A stretch of 64,000 bases of DNA from Desulfovibrionaceae bacterium (GCA_009783025.1 WRHY01000001.1:186001-250000), one strand, 5' to 3'; shown: positions 1 through 10,400, counted from the first letter of the stretch. A program made the numbers and translations. Notes: generated from the sequence alone by a model not told the origin.

Positions 1-3000
1 TAGCCGCCGACGTTGATCGTGACCGTGCCGTCCCTGCCAAGATTCGTCGGAGCATTAATAACGACTTCCTGGACAGTGGCCTTGCCGTCGGTACCTTGCA
101 GCAACTCGTTCAGCACGGGCAGTTTGCAATAGGTGCTCGAGCCGCCCGCGTTGGGGGTGGTGGTGCTGACGCCGTTTATTGCCTGGGCCACCCAGTTGGG
201 AGCAAGATTGGCAACGAGAGCGGGGTTGTCGGAAACACCGGCACTGTTAATGGTCACAATCGTGCCGTCAGGAAACTCCAGGGTGATGTAGGATTTGCCA
301 GTGGTGCCCTCAAGATGGATCGTCTGCTTGTAGTCCCCGGAGGGGCCGCTGCCTGTGATCACGATATCCTGAGCGGCGAGGCTCACAGTGGTATTGAGCG
401 TCCCAACGGGGTCGGTGTACCGCACACTGGCGTTCTTCTGCACCATGAAGTAGTGCAGTTCTTGCGAGTCCGGCCCATAGTCGTAGAAGGTGACGGAAAG
501 ATCCTTGAGCGTGACTCCCTCTCCGGGCTTGGCGGCGGTATCGCCCTGGGCGGGATCGCCCGGCACCAGGTTATCGCCCGCGTAGAACAGCTCTCCCTTG
601 CTTTCCAGATTGGGCAGGTCAGCGGCGGCATCAATGGTCACGTTGGAGTGGCCGTCATAGGTCTGGGAACTGTCGCCGCGCACGACCTCGACCTTGTAGT
701 CGATAGGCACTTCACCCTTGTTGTTGTTGTGCCCCGGCTCAAAGTACCCTCTGAATTCCGAAAGAGTATCCTGGGAGATGGAGTCCTGGGTGTACGTGAC
801 GGTGACGGTGACCATACCGTTGCTGTCAGGCGGGGAGGCCGCCCAAGTATAAACACCGGGCGCATCGGGCACGATGAAGGTGCCTAAACTGCTGTCATAG
901 GTGAGCGTGATGCTCTGGAACGAATCCTTCACATCGTTCAGGCTCATGATGAAGTCAGCGCCCTGGTCGCTCAGGCCGGGCAGGTTGGTCGGGTTGGTCG
1001 GGTTGGCGGCGCCCGGAGTATTCGAGTCCACCCTGTTCTGATTGTACCAATGGTCTTCCGCGGCCCATCCGGCTTTGACCGTCAGCGTGGACTCAACATA
1101 GTCGATGGTGACATTGGTCTTGTCGCCGGGCGAATAGGCGATGTTGTTGTTGAAATCCACCTCGCGGTCACCGGCCCAGGCGTTCGGGTCATCCCCTCCG
1201 CCTTCCACGGCCTTGCCGTAAACATTGATGTCCTTGCTGATGGAGGTGTCGGTTGTTATCGAGTAGACGAGATCCACGCTCACGTTCGGCGCGGTGGCGC
1301 TGTAATCAAAGCCCTCGGGAACCTTGACCACAAAATACTCGGTGCCGCCATAAGATTCTTTGCCGATAATTTCAAAACCGGCCGCTTGAGCCGCACTAGA
1401 GAGCGCGAGGTCGCCGCCGATGTTCTGTACCATGATGTAATGAGTTTCAGAGCCGTCAGTATCCGGGAAATGGGCCGAGGCTGTTATGGAAACGTCATAG
1501 GTTTTGGGTTCATAGGTCGGCGTGTAGGTCGAGGTTTCATAGCCCTTCAGGTCACCGACATTGGCAGTGGTGCCGGGGTTATGCCATACGCTGCTCTTAT
1601 CCCATCCGTCGGCCGCATCCACGACATAGAAGTAATCGGCGTCGTTGGTCACATTCAGCCCGACATTTTCAGGAGCATCGGCAACGGCGTCAATGGCCAC
1701 CGTGCCTCCACCGTCCTTGTACACCAGGGTTGTGCCGTTGGGCGTCGTGACGGTGACGTCATAACCGATGGGCACGTCCGCATCAGATGTGCAGGCAGGG
1801 TTGGGCACGAACTTCAGTTCGAGGGAATCGCTGTTCGGATTCAGGGTAATGGTGATGATGCCGTTAGCGTCCGGAGCGGGCACAGGAGTGCCGTCGGCAA
1901 AGGTGAGCACGCCGCGGGCGGCGGCGGAGCCATCGCCGTAAAGCCAGCCGGAAACGTCGATTTTCACCTCGGTGATAAAACCAGAGTCAACAGTAAAGGT
2001 AATAGCGGCATCACTGCCTTCACCCTCAAGGGTACCGGGCGTGCCGTCATACGCGCCTTTATCCGCCAGGTGCTTGTTGCCCTGGCCGCCTTCATAGGCC
2101 CAGCCCATCGTGACCGTCAGCGTGGGCACTTCATAGGTGACCTCAACCTGCGTAAAGTCATGGGCGTCGTTGTTATTAAAGGTGATTTCCCCATCTTCGG
2201 GATTTTCGCTCGCCCAGGCGCCGGTCCACAAGGAGCGGTCCTCCTCTTCAAAGGCCGAGACCGTGAAGCCGTCGGGCGGGGTCATGACCACGGAGATCGT
2301 GACTGAACCGTCCGGCCCGATTTGATCAAGGGACACCGGAATGGCGAAAAACGGCTTCTGCACAGCGTCAGCCGGCGGGTTGGCCTGGTCAAGAACGGGC
2401 TTGCCGTTGGAATCCACCCAGATTTGCACCTCAAAACTACCGGGATTGTCGCAGCTCCAGGCATTGCCGTTGATGTCGGCGGGACGCTCAACCAGAACGA
2501 AGTGCGTTTCGGAGCCGTCCAGATCTCTGAAGGTCGCGGAAACATCAAACATGACCTTGGTCATGTCCGCGCTGCCGGTGGAGTCCTTGCTTTCAACACC
2601 GGTATTTTTATCAAAATCATCGTCGGTCGCCTTTTTGATTTCACCCACTCCGGTGAAGCCGTCATACCTGGCATCGGAGCCGACATATTCCGGCAGGTCG
2701 GCCACGGCGTCCACGATAATCACGAAGCTGCCGCCGACGGTCGCGGTCATCCCGGAAGAAGCCGCGCGTATGTCCATGGAGACCGTTATGGTCATGTCAA
2801 CGTCGCTATACGGGGGAGCCACAAGATACACGCCGTTGATGAAGTTGGCATGCGTGAAGTTGACCACCTGGGAAAGACTGGTGATCTCGATGTAGTTGCC
2901 GCCGTTCTCATAATCGCTGGGCTCGCCGAAATAAATACGGGTGCCCGGTTCAAAGCCGGAAAGGCGGATGGCGTCGATAACGGTGCTTCCTGAAAGCACC

Positions 3001-3614
3001 GGGTTGAAATTCAGTTGTCCGAAAACCTGGGTGGTATCACCCACGTTCTTGTTTCTCATCCCGTCTTCGAACAGGCCACCGTAAAAAACGCCTTCGAAAA
3101 GGGTGCTTACGTCAAAGTTGAAAATGCCGCCAGGCACTTCCCGCACGCCTTCCATTTCCGGAGTGGGCTCGGTGCTCCGGCCCCAGTAGTCGGTGCCGAG
3201 CATGCCGAATTTGTCCAGGCCGCCCATCAGGTTGCCCGGATCATCGGCATAATTGGTGCCGCCGCCCGGAGGGGCCGCGGCGGCAGGACCGGCCGCGGTG
3301 GTCATATCAAGGTCGCTGCCCTGGAAAAAGTCGGCGCTGGCAACTTCCGTGCCGTCAGGCAGGCGCAAGGAAGGCAGGCTCTGGTCGCCCACCACGAAAA
3401 AATCGGTAACAGTTACTTTACCGCCGCCATCCACTTCAAAGACCAGGCTGTTGCCTTCCCGGCTGGTGGTGGCGGTGGAGGGGTCAAAGTCCAGTTGCAG
3501 TGTGCCGCTCGGCGAGGAGGCAACAGCAACGTCGGCTCCATTATCCGGTTTGGGCACGGCAACGGTCTGACCGGGAACATTTCTGTTTTCGGTGGTGGGA
3601 GTGGATTGGCTCAT
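1..3614 (-). CDS. Giant repetitive T1SS adhesin, N-terminal part (3' end outside window)
   Basis: An uninterrupted frame of 1,204 codons starts at ATG 3614 behind an AAGGAAGGA Shine-Dalgarno and runs off the left edge without a stop. The acidic protein has no Sec signal peptide. Residues 1 to about 110 resemble the N-terminal retention region of LapA-like biofilm adhesins, with a Gly/Pro/Ala-rich linker near 95-110. After that, blocks of roughly 340 residues recur. Each carries a D-x-DGSE-x-H-(Y/F) type motif (about residues 365 and 718, with a degenerate copy near 1050) and a DA(V/A)AD(L/A)P motif. This pattern fits T1SS-143/VCBS-like secreted adhesins, whose secretion signal would lie at the missing C-terminus. 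Role (surface attachment, biofilm) is inferred from the family. Confidence 0.82.
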   Translation of the reverse strand, partial: MSQSTPTTENRNVPGQTVAVPKPDNGADVAVASSPSGTLQLDFDPSTATTSREGNSLVFEVDGGGKVTVTDFFVVGDQSLPSLRLPDGTEVASADFFQGSDLDMTTAAGPAAAAPPGGGTNYADDPGNLMGGLDKFGMLGTDYWGRSTEPTPEMEGVREVPGGIFNFDVSTLFEGVFYGGLFEDGMRNKNVGDTTQVFGQLNFNPVLSGSTVIDAIRLSGFEPGTRIYFGEPSDYENGGNYIEITSLSQVVNFTHANFINGVYLVAPPYSDVDMTITVSMDIRAASSGMTATVGGSFVIIVDAVADLPEYVGSDARYDGFTGVGEIKKATDDDFDKNTGVESKDSTGSADMTKVMFDVSATFRDLDGSETHFVLVERPADINGNAWSCDNPGSFEVQIWVDSNGKPVLDQANPPADAVQKPFFAIPVSLDQIGPDGSVTISVVMTPPDGFTVSAFEEEDRSLWTGAWASENPEDGEITFNNNDAHDFTQVEVTYEVPTLTVTMGWAYEGGQGNKHLADKGAYDGTPGTLEGEGSDAAITFTVDSGFITEVKIDVSGWLYGDGSAAARGVLTFADGTPVPAPDANGIITITLNPNSDSLELKFVPNPACTSDADVPIGYDVTVTTPNGTTLVYKDGGGTVAIDAVADAPENVGLNVTNDADYFYVVDAADGWDKSSVWHNPGTTANVGDLKGYETSTYTPTYEPKTYDVSITASAHFPDTDGSETHYIMVQNIGGDLALSSAAQAAGFEIIGKESYGGTEYFVVKVPEGFDYSATAPNVSVDLVYSITTDTSISKDINVYGKAVEGGGDDPNAWAGDREVDFNNNIAYSPGDKTNVTIDYVESTLTVKAGWAAEDHWYNQNRVDSNTPGAANPTNPTNLPGLSDQGADFIMSLNDVKDSFQSITLTYDSSLGTFIVPDAPGVYTWAASPPDSNGMVTVTVTYTQDSISQDTLSEFRGYFEPGHNNNKGEVPIDYKVEVVRGDSSQTYDGHSNVTIDAAADLPNLESKGELFYAGDNLVPGDPAQGDTAAKPGEGVTLKDLSVTFYDYGPDSQELHYFMVQKNASVRYTDPVGTLNTTVSLAAQDIVITGSGPSGDYKQTIHLEGTTGKSYITLEFPDGTIVTINSAGVSDNPALVANLAPNWVAQAINGVSTTTPNAGGSSTYCKLPVLNELLQGTDGKATVQEVVINAPTNLGRDGTVTINVGG

Positions 3615-4268
3615 GGCGTATCCTTCCTTAAAAAGGTAATATTGGTGGTGTCCCCAAAGTTCGCGTCGCTAAAAAGCGGCGCAAAAGCCTTTGTTCGGCG
3701 TTTTCTCAAGAGGTGCGTGCGGTGGTGATGTTCTGGAAAGAAAGCCCGCAATCCTTACTTCGTGCCTGGCACGAATCGACTGCATCCCCCGGCCCCCAGC
3801 CAGACTAATCGGCAACGTAATCCCCCTGGATCAATACGCCGAAAACATGTCATATCTCAGAAACTAAAAGTCGCTTTATGCTACGACATAGTTCTTCCAT
3901 ACACTATGAAGAAATAAATTGAAATAGAAAAAAGGCAATTTTTTAAAAAAAGTTTTTTAGTATTACAAAATGTTACTTGTCAGGGGATATGCTAAATATT
4001 TCAACGTGTCTCGTCATCATTCTCCGGGTTGAAGCGGGGAGGGGAGGCATTGTACAAACCCCGGAAAGGCCTTTTTCGAGTCAAACATGGAAATGCTGGA
4101 CTAAATGACCGGCGTGCGGTATCGTTAATCCGAAACGAAGTGATCCGCCCGCCGCTTCGAGCCGTATTTCCCAACATCACCCGCCGCGCCGATCGTTTCC
4201 ACGGGCAGCGGTTTTTTCCAAACCGCCATGTATCCGCGCATGGTGTGCCGGTCTTCAGGAGTTTCCAC
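3615..4268. other. Long AT-rich intergenic/leader region between adhesin and cdnL
   Basis: This 654-base divergent intergenic region is distinctly AT-rich between about 3830 and 4010, with runs of T and A near 3935-3960. It holds the 17-bp palindrome at 3759-3775. Open frames crossing 4029-4268 have no Shine-Dalgarno or recognisable protein and look like upstream extension of the cdnL frame. I see no promoter good enough to name. The length and base composition suggest a regulated adhesin promoter, which is inference. Confidence 0.6.
3759..3775. promoter_or_regulatory. Perfect 17-bp palindrome upstream of adhesin
   Basis: TTCGTGCC-T-GGCACGAA is a perfect inverted repeat with 8-bp arms and one central base. 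It lies about 145 bases upstream of the adhesin start codon. The size and symmetry fit a dimeric repressor or activator site, but no regulator can be named from the sequence. Confidence 0.45.
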
Positions 4269-4784
4269 GTGTATGCCCCGGAACAACTTGTGGTTTATCC
4301 AGCGCAAGGCGTAGGCGTCATTGAACGTCTGGAGCGCCAGGAAATCTGCGGGCAGGAAGCGGAGTTCTATATCATTCGCATTTTTACCAATAACATTACA
4401 ATGATGGTTCCCGTGGCCAATGCCCGCAGTGTCGGCCTGCGCGCCCCATGCAGCGCGGCCGAGGCTCTGGCCGTGCTTGAATCCCTGCGGGACCGCAGCA
4501 CCTTTACCGGATATTCCGGGCAGAACTGGAACCGGCGTTACCGGGAGTATTCCGAACGCCTGAAGAGCGTCTCTTTGCTGGATGTGGGCTATGTGCTCAA
4601 AGAGCTTATCTTGATCAGCGGAGAGAAAGAATTGTCTTTTGGGGAGCGCCGCCTGCTGGAGCAGGCAATGGGACTGGTGACCTCCGAGCTCGCCTGTGTG
4701 CTTGAGCGCGATGCGGAGGAACTGAAAGCTTTTATCGAGAATTTTTACGCGGATGTGCTGGCAAAACCGGAAAAAGACGATTAG
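4269..4784 (+). CDS. cdnL: CarD/CdnL-family RNA polymerase-binding regulator
   Basis: A 171-residue protein. GTG 4269 is chosen because AGGAG sits 7 bases upstream (4257-4261) and because it yields the family-typical N-terminus, where the VVYPAQGVGVI segment begins a few residues in. That segment is the RNA polymerase beta-binding (Tudor-like) domain. The C-terminal half is helical and charged, as in CdnL, where it contacts promoter DNA. Family members stabilise open promoter complexes and control housekeeping and rRNA transcription. The gene is followed on the same strand by rho, about 200 bases downstream. Confidence 0.88.
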   Translation: MYAPEQLVVYPAQGVGVIERLERQEICGQEAEFYIIRIFTNNITMMVPVANARSVGLRAPCSAAEALAVLESLRDRSTFTGYSGQNWNRRYREYSERLKSVSLLDVGYVLKELILISGEKELSFGERRLLEQAMGLVTSELACVLERDAEELKAFIENFYADVLAKPEKDD

Positions 4785-4987
4785 ACCCCTTGCCATGCGC
4801 CGGTAATTGCGCTAGACACCAAATGGTCATTCGGCCGCGAGGCGGTCTTTAGTCCAGTCTCCGTAAGTCGCCTTTGCTTCCTCAGCTCTCTTTCATTACA
4901 GACCCAAGCCGGTTTTTCCGGTGGCGCTACCGTGGCGTCGTTTATTCAGGCCCCTATGTCACCAACCTTCACATACCCTCCTATCCT

Positions 4988-6286
4988 ATGCGGAAAAAGA
5001 AAGAATCCCCTGCGGCAGATGTTCTGGACGCGGGCATGAACCTGTCCGAACTCAAGGTCAAATCCATGACCGAACTCATGGCCCTGGCCGATTCCTTTGA
5101 AGTGGAAAACGCCAGTTCCATGCGCAAACAGGAGCTTATCTTCGCGCTCCTGCAAAACTGTTCCTCCCAGAATGGCGCTATCTTCGGCGATGGCGTGCTG
5201 GAGATACTGCCCGACGGCTTTGGTTTTTTACGGTCGCCGCTGTGCAGCTATATGCCGGGGCCGGACGACATCTACGTATCGCCCTCCCAGATACGGCGGT
5301 TCGGGCTGAGAAAAGGCGATATCGTATCCGGCCAGATACGCCCCCCCAAGGAAGGGGAACGCTACTTCGCTCTGCTCAAGGTCAATGAAATAGGTTTTGA
5401 ACCCCCCGCCAACGCCAAGAATCTCGTTCTCTTCGACAACCTCACCCCCGTCTATCCGGACCGCCGGCTCACCATGGAAAATGGCGATAAAGCCTATTCC
5501 GGCCGGGTCATTGACCTGATGGCCCCGGTGGGTTGCGGTCAGCGCGGGGTTATCGTGGCCCCGCCGCGCACGGGCAAAACCATCCTCTTGCAGTCCATGG
5601 CCAATGCCATCAATGCCAACAATCCGGATGTGTACCTGATCGTGCTTCTGATCGACGAGCGCCCCGAAGAAGTGACCGACATGGAGCGCACGGTAAAGAA
5701 CGCAGAGGTTATTTCCTCCACCTTTGACGAACCGCCGCAACGCCACGTGCAGGTCTGTGAAATGGTGCTGGAAAAAGCCAAGCGCCTGGTGGAACGCAAG
5801 CGCGATGTTGTCATTCTGCTGGATTCCATCACCCGTCTGGGCCGGGCCTACAACGCCGTGACCCCTTCTTCCGGCCGGGTGCTCACCGGCGGTCTTGACG
5901 CCAACGCCCTGCAACGCCCCAAGCGCTTTTTCGGCGCGGCCCGGAACATAGAAGAAGGCGGCAGCCTGACCATTATGGCCACCGCGCTCATTGATACCGG
6001 TTCGCGCATGGACGAAGTGATTTTTGAAGAATTCAAAGGCACCGGTAACATGGAGATCTACCTGGATCGTCATTTGGCTGAAAAGCGCGTGTTCCCGGCC
6101 ATTGACATCAACCGTACCGGCACCCGCAAGGAAGAACTGCTGCTTTCCGATGATGTGCTGAACAGGGTCTGGATCCTGCGCAAGATTCTCGCGCCCATGT
6201 CGCCCATCGACAGCATGGAGTTCCTGCTGGACAAGATGCGGGGCACCAAGAGCAATCAGGAATTCCTGAATGTCATGAATAAATAG
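4988..6286 (+). CDS. rho: Transcription termination factor Rho
   Basis: A 432-residue hexameric RNA-dependent ATPase that terminates transcription. The N-terminal Rho helix-loop domain (NLSELK...) is followed by the cold-shock-like RNA-binding fold (DGFGFLRS...) and the ATPase core with Walker A PPRTGKT near residue 190, Walker [11 protein letters not shown] near 275, and the Q-loop/R-loop segments. ATG 4988 gives a length near the usual 420. No convincing Shine-Dalgarno precedes it, and the frame is open upstream to a TTG at 4874, so the start is uncertain. The untranslated stretch 4785-4987 could hold autoregulatory sites, as known for rho elsewhere. A small gene follows after 11 bases. Confidence 0.95.
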   Translation: MRKKKESPAADVLDAGMNLSELKVKSMTELMALADSFEVENASSMRKQELIFALLQNCSSQNGAIFGDGVLEILPDGFGFLRSPLCSYMPGPDDIYVSPSQIRRFGLRKGDIVSGQIRPPKEGERYFALLKVNEIGFEPPANAKNLVLFDNLTPVYPDRRLTMENGDKAYSGRVIDLMAPVGCGQRGVIVAPPRTGKTILLQSMANAINANNPDVYLIVLLIDERPEEVTDMERTVKNAEVISSTFDEPPQRHVQVCEMVLEKAKRLVERKRDVVILLDSITRLGRAYNAVTPSSGRVLTGGLDANALQRPKRFFGAARNIEEGGSLTIMATALIDTGSRMDEVIFEEFKGTGNMEIYLDRHLAEKRVFPAIDINRTGTRKEELLLSDDVLNRVWILRKILAPMSPIDSMEFLLDKMRGTKSNQEFLNVMNK

Positions 6287-6297
6287 GGAAGTGGCCC

Positions 6298-6666
6298 ATG
6301 TCCGACCCCGTTACCGCCCTTACGGCTTGGCTCACGGAAGCGCACCGCGCTCTGAAAAAGACGGAAAGCGACGCCTTGGCCGCATTGTATGAAAACAAAG
6401 ACGAAGCGGTGTATCGCGCCCTGATGCGGGAGCGGGCCGGGCGCTTGGCGGCTTTGCCTGCCGGGGGAAAGAGTCTGCTGGAAGCTGTGCCCGAACCCTT
6501 ACGTGGGGAAGTGGGACAGGCTTTGAGCCGTTTTGCCGGGGGTGCGCGCAGAGCCCTGGAGTTGGATTCCGTGTTTTACATGTCGGCCTTGCTGTATCCT
6601 GACGAGCACAAGGCGGGCGATCCGGACAACCTGGAGCGTCTGATTGCCGGGATGAGGATGGGGTAG
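6298..6666 (+). CDS. Conserved small hypothetical downstream of rho
   Basis: A 122-residue, mostly helical, Ala/Leu/Arg-rich protein beginning 11 bases after the rho stop, with a GGGAAG ribosome site. It is almost certainly co-transcribed with rho. There are no cysteines, membrane segments or motifs that I recognise. Coding quality and operon position support a real gene; function is unknown. Its stop lies just before a large hairpin repeat (6681-6850) that separates it from the convergent DUF721 gene. Confidence 0.7.
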   Translation: MSDPVTALTAWLTEAHRALKKTESDALAALYENKDEAVYRALMRERAGRLAALPAGGKSLLEAVPEPLRGEVGQALSRFAGGARRALELDSVFYMSALLYPDEHKAGDPDNLERLIAGMRMG

Positions 6667-6680
6667 GTCGCACTCGACGC

Positions 6681-6850
6681 GGGTATTCTTCTCGCATCGG
6701 TAGGCAAAAGACGGTATTTTAGGACTCAAACAAGGAAGAATCCCGTTTTCCAAGAAGCTGTACTCAAGTACTGCTTCGCCGGGAAACGGGATTCTGACGC
6801 AGTATGAGACTAAAAGCCCGGTTTGCCTCCCGACGCGAGAAGATCACACC
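6681..6850 (-). repeat. Mirror-hairpin element, copy 1 (170 bp)
   Basis: Imperfect palindrome centred on GTACTCAAGTAC (6760-6771). The outer arms pair around TTCTTCTCGCATCGG (from 6687) and its partner ending near 6846, and the inner arms pair ATCCCGTTT with AAACGGGAT. The family-specific internal loop is present: CAAGGAA (6731-6737) opposite TGACG (6795-6799), each about 29-35 bases from the centre. Relative to other copies it is in reverse orientation. It lies between convergent genes. Confidence 0.85.
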
Positions 6851-6893
6851 GCCCCGCCCGCCCGGCACAATCAAGCCGCCGCCAATGAGCACG

Positions 6894-7412
6894 TTATTTC
6901 TTTGCCAGTGCCACAAAGGTTTCATAGCAGCGGGTGATGGGAGAATCCGGAGAAAGTTTACCCATGAGTCCGCCTATGGGCGGGCCCTCAAAGGCCGGGG
7001 GGGCAGGGGCGGCTGGTGTGGTTTTGTGCGCGGTGGACGTGTTGTCTTGGGCAAGTCCTGTTTTGCCTTGCAGCAAAAGGACGTTGACCTCAGTGAAAAA
7101 CTCGCTGCCCATAGTCGCATTGGCCCGTTCCAGAATTTCTGGAGCCCGTAGCGAAAGCTCCTGCAAGGCCATGCTGTTATCCGCCCCGATATTCAGTGTC
7201 TGATCTTTGTGCCCGAGAGGGCGGCCCAGGGCGGCTACATCCTCGCCCATGATCCGATCCCAGTTTTTCCAGAGGCTGACCAGCCTGCCCTGTTCCTGTC
7301 CGCCCAGCCGGTGCAGCAGCAGGCGCAGGCCTTCCGCGCTTGAACGCACGCGCTTTTCCCGTTCGGCAAGGCGGGCCTGGATGCTTCTGCCGTTGTCGTC
7401 GGGCCGGTTCAT
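6894..7412 (-). CDS. DUF721 (DciA-like) protein
   Basis: A 172-residue protein whose central part (about residues 25-115: LLLHRLGG..., W-x-x-I-M-G-x-D-V-A, H-x-Q-x-L-x-I...) matches the DUF721/DciA fold. DciA-type proteins load or regulate the replicative helicase in bacteria lacking DnaC, so a replication role is possible, but the C-terminal half here is a low-complexity Pro/Ala linker plus a short tail. ATG 7412 overlaps the TGA of the upstream kinase gene by one base, implying translational coupling. Function is inferred from the family only. Confidence 0.7.
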   Translation of the reverse strand: MNRPDDNGRSIQARLAEREKRVRSSAEGLRLLLHRLGGQEQGRLVSLWKNWDRIMGEDVAALGRPLGHKDQTLNIGADNSMALQELSLRAPEILERANATMGSEFFTEVNVLLLQGKTGLAQDNTSTAHKTTPAAPAPPAFEGPPIGGLMGKLSPDSPITRCYETFVALAKK

Positions 7413-10345
7413 CAAGCAGGATCCCGGCCGCTGCGGGCGGTCTTGAGGCCGTTGGCCATGGGGGTCAGGAGGCTGAGGGCTTCGCTGAAGTCGAATACGG
7501 TCAAAGCTTTGGCCGCGGCGCTGACGGCATGGCTGTCAATGGAGGCAAGGCGGGGTTCCAGTGAAGCGAACAAAGGGCAGGATGCGGCATCATCCTCGGA
7601 CAACAGCCGCAATAGCTCCTGCAGTTTGTCCAACAGATCCGGGCCGGTATCCAAATCCGGTCCGGAGCCCGGCATGGCGGTTGTTTCCGGCAGAGAAACG
7701 GGTTTAAGCCAATGCCGCATCAGCGTGTACATATCGGTCACGTCAATGGGCTTGGCCAGGTGCTCGTTCATGCCTTCGGCAAGACAGCGGTTGCGTTCTT
7801 CCACAGAGGCATGAGCCGTCATGGCGATGACCGGGAGCATATGCAGGGCGGGATTGGCCCTGATTTCCCGGATCGTGGCCCAGCCGTCCATGATCGGCAT
7901 TTGCAGATCCAAAAAGACCAGATCAAACGGTTTATCGGCGTTTTCCAGAAGGTTAAGCGCCTCGCTGCCGTTTTCCGCCTGGAAGACCTCGGCCCCGGTT
8001 TCACGCAGGAGTTCCAGGGCGATCTGGCGGCTCACGCTGTTGTCTTCCACAAGCAGGATGCGGCTGCCGGGAAAATAGGGGGCTGAAGCGGCAGCAGCGG
8101 CGCTCGCGGGCTTGGCCGCGCCGGTATCTCGAGCCTGCACCAGTTCCAGCAGAGTTTCTTCCAGGGCCGTGGAGACTACCGGCCGGGCAATCACCGCCGC
8201 CACGCTGTGGCCGAGAGAGCGGCTTACATCCTGAGCGCTCTGGATGCGGTCAAAAGGCAGTATGCAGACCAGTTTGGGAATGTTGCGCAGACGCATGACT
8301 TCTGTCAGATGATGCAGGTCTCTGCTGTTGTCCGCCTCGGCCAGAGTAAGCGGCAGGATCATGGCGCGGGTGACGCCGGAGGCCGCGTCCGAACCGGCGA
8401 TGGCGGCAAAGGCTTCGGCCATGTTGCTGAAGGCCAGGTAACGGCAACCGAAAGCGTACAGCATTTCGACCAGAAATTCCCGCTGGCAGTCGCTGTCGTC
8501 CACCAGAATGACTTCCAGCCCCGGACCTGCCGTGGCAAGAGCGGAGAGATGCCGGGGCTGCTCCTCGTTCTGGATGGCCGTTACATCAATGGTCTGGGGA
8601 ACCGTGACCGTGACCGTGGTGCCTTTGCCGAGAGTGCTCTCCAGGGAGAGGTCTCCGCCCAGCAGCGTCAGCAGGCCCTTGGCAATGGTCAGGCCCAGGC
8701 CTGTTCCCCCGTAGCTGCGGGTACTGGAGGAATCCACCTGGCTGAAGGACTGGAATAAGGTGTCCAGCCGTTCCTCCGCAATGCCTATGCCGGTGTCGCT
8801 GAGCACAAAGCGCAGCAGCGCGGTATCTCCTTCAATATGGTCAAGAGAGCAGCGCAGGCAGACGCCGCCGCGCTCGGTGAACTTGATTGCGTTGCCGGTG
8901 ATGTTCGTAAGCACCTGGCCGAGGCGCTGGGCGTCGCCCACAAGGCGCAAGGGCACATCAGGCGCTATGATGAAGGCGGTATCGAGGCCTTGTTCCTCGG
9001 CCTTGCCGCCCACCAGGGCGGCCAGCCCTTCCACCATTTCCCCAAGCTCGTAGGAGGCATGCCCGATCTGCATTTGCCCGGATTCGATTCTGGAAAAATC
9101 AAGAATTTCGCTGACAATGCCCAGCAAGGCCTTGCCACCGGCGTGTATTTTGTCGGCATAGGCTTTTTGCTGGGGGGAAAGCCCGGTTTTTTGCAGCAGA
9201 TAGGCCATGCCTATCACGGCGTTAAGCGGAGTTCGGATTTCATGGCTCATGTTGGCCAAAAAGTCGCTCTTGGCCCGGCTGGCCGCCTCGGCTTTACTGG
9301 CCAGTTCATGCGCGTTGCGGATGGAAACTTCCAGTTCGCTGTTCGCGCTCTCCAAGGCTTGCAGAGTGCTCTGCAAGCGGGCCGCGTCTTCCTTGCTCTG
9401 CGTGATGTCCAGGCTGGTGCCCCTGATCCCGGCAATGCCGTCCGCACCGACCAGGAGCCGGCCTGAACTGAGCAGCCAGACTTCCTGGCCGTCCCAGGCC
9501 CGCATGCGGTGCTCAAAGCGTCTGAAGGTGCCCAGGGGCATGCTGGCCTGCAGCATGCGCCCCGTGATATCCGCGTCATCGAGGTCATAGGCGAAGTCTT
9601 CCATGCGCTTGCCGAGCACCTCGGCAGGTTCATAGCCCAGCAGGACAAGCACGCGATCCGAAATATAGGAGCAGTAGCCCAGGGAGTCCAGTTCCCAGAC
9701 GAGTTCCCCGGCAGCGTCGGCCACGTCCCGGAAGCGCTCTTCGGAACGGGACAAGGCATCCTGCATCTGGCGGCGCTGCAAGGTCGCGGCCAGGAGCAGG
9801 CCCACGGAACGCAGCAGATTTTCCTCGCTCACTCCCCAGTCCGTGCCCGGCTCGATTTTACCGATGCGGATAAATCCCCAGAAAGAGGCGCGGAACAGTA
9901 TGGGCACGATAAGCGCGTGGCTGAGACGGCTGTCTCTGGTGGTGTTGACGCTTTGCCCGGCCGCGAGTGGGTGCTCCCATTCCGGCATATCGGTGTGATA
10001 GGAAAGAGTGGTGGTGTGAAAGGGCAGGATCAGGGCTGCGCTTTCGGAGATCCAGTGAAACACCCTGGTGCACTGCAGGTGCTCCCCTTCACCGTGGTTG
10101 CGCCAGAGGCCTATGGCGTCGGCGCCCGTGGCCGAGGCCGTGCGCTCCAGGGCCAGAGTGGCCTGTTCCTCAAGGTCTTCTTCATCCGAATAGAGCAGCA
10201 GGGCGGCATCATTGGCAGCCTGCAACAATTCGCTCTGCTTGTGCAAGCTTCGCTCAACGGAATCGGCATCCGGACAGTCGGACGCGCGCGCCGGGCGGGC
10301 GAGAAGCAGTGGAATACAACAGAGTATGAGTAACAACGCGGACAA
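7412..10345 (-). CDS. Hybrid sensor histidine kinase (GAF-PAS-HisKA-HATPase-REC-REC)
   Basis: A 977-residue kinase. In order: hydrophobic N-terminus (4-16) ending in ARPARA, GAF (about 35-195), PAS (about 200-320), HisKA with phospho-acceptor H368 in [12 protein letters not shown], HATPase with N485 and DTGIGI/GGTGLGL boxes, a degenerate receiver (about 612-735, acidic pair DD kept but no phospho-Asp at the usual strand), and a canonical receiver with D813 in FLDLQMP and a KP pair near 866. The last 90 residues look Hpt-like in helicity but lack the His. The start is TTG 10345 with AGAGG about 10 bases upstream; no ATG is available. It is coupled to the DUF721 gene. The stimulus is unknown. 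Confidence 0.88.
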   Translation of the reverse strand: MSALLLILCCIPLLLARPARASDCPDADSVERSLHKQSELLQAANDAALLLYSDEEDLEEQATLALERTASATGADAIGLWRNHGEGEHLQCTRVFHWISESAALILPFHTTTLSYHTDMPEWEHPLAAGQSVNTTRDSRLSHALIVPILFRASFWGFIRIGKIEPGTDWGVSEENLLRSVGLLLAATLQRRQMQDALSRSEERFRDVADAAGELVWELDSLGYCSYISDRVLVLLGYEPAEVLGKRMEDFAYDLDDADITGRMLQASMPLGTFRRFEHRMRAWDGQEVWLLSSGRLLVGADGIAGIRGTSLDITQSKEDAARLQSTLQALESANSELEVSIRNAHELASKAEAASRAKSDFLANMSHEIRTPLNAVIGMAYLLQKTGLSPQQKAYADKIHAGGKALLGIVSEILDFSRIESGQMQIGHASYELGEMVEGLAALVGGKAEEQGLDTAFIIAPDVPLRLVGDAQRLGQVLTNITGNAIKFTERGGVCLRCSLDHIEGDTALLRFVLSDTGIGIAEERLDTLFQSFSQVDSSSTRSYGGTGLGLTIAKGLLTLLGGDLSLESTLGKGTTVTVTVPQTIDVTAIQNEEQPRHLSALATAGPGLEVILVDDSDCQREFLVEMLYAFGCRYLAFSNMAEAFAAIAGSDAASGVTRAMILPLTLAEADNSRDLHHLTEVMRLRNIPKLVCILPFDRIQSAQDVSRSLGHSVAAVIARPVVSTALEETLLELVQARDTGAAKPASAAAAASAPYFPGSRILLVEDNSVSRQIALELLRETGAEVFQAENGSEALNLLENADKPFDLVFLDLQMPIMDGWATIREIRANPALHMLPVIAMTAHASVEERNRCLAEGMNEHLAKPIDVTDMYTLMRHWLKPVSLPETTAMPGSGPDLDTGPDLLDKLQELLRLLSEDDAASCPLFASLEPRLASIDSHAVSAAAKALTVFDFSEALSLLTPMANGLKTARSGRDPA

Positions 10346-10400
10346 AATAATACAGACCTCTTGTTCGCAATAGTGTTGACAGGCCCTGGGCGAATGCCGT

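Noticed and set aside
96..2993. Plus-strand open frames (up to 418 codons) across the adhesin
   Set aside because: The minus-strand frame is uninterrupted for 1,204 codons with clear adhesin repeats; these are antisense shadows.
3767..3785. TGGCACG followed by CTGC resembling a sigma54 site
   Set aside because: The GG-to-GC spacing is two bases too long and the TTGC element is absent; TGGCACG is explained by the palindrome.
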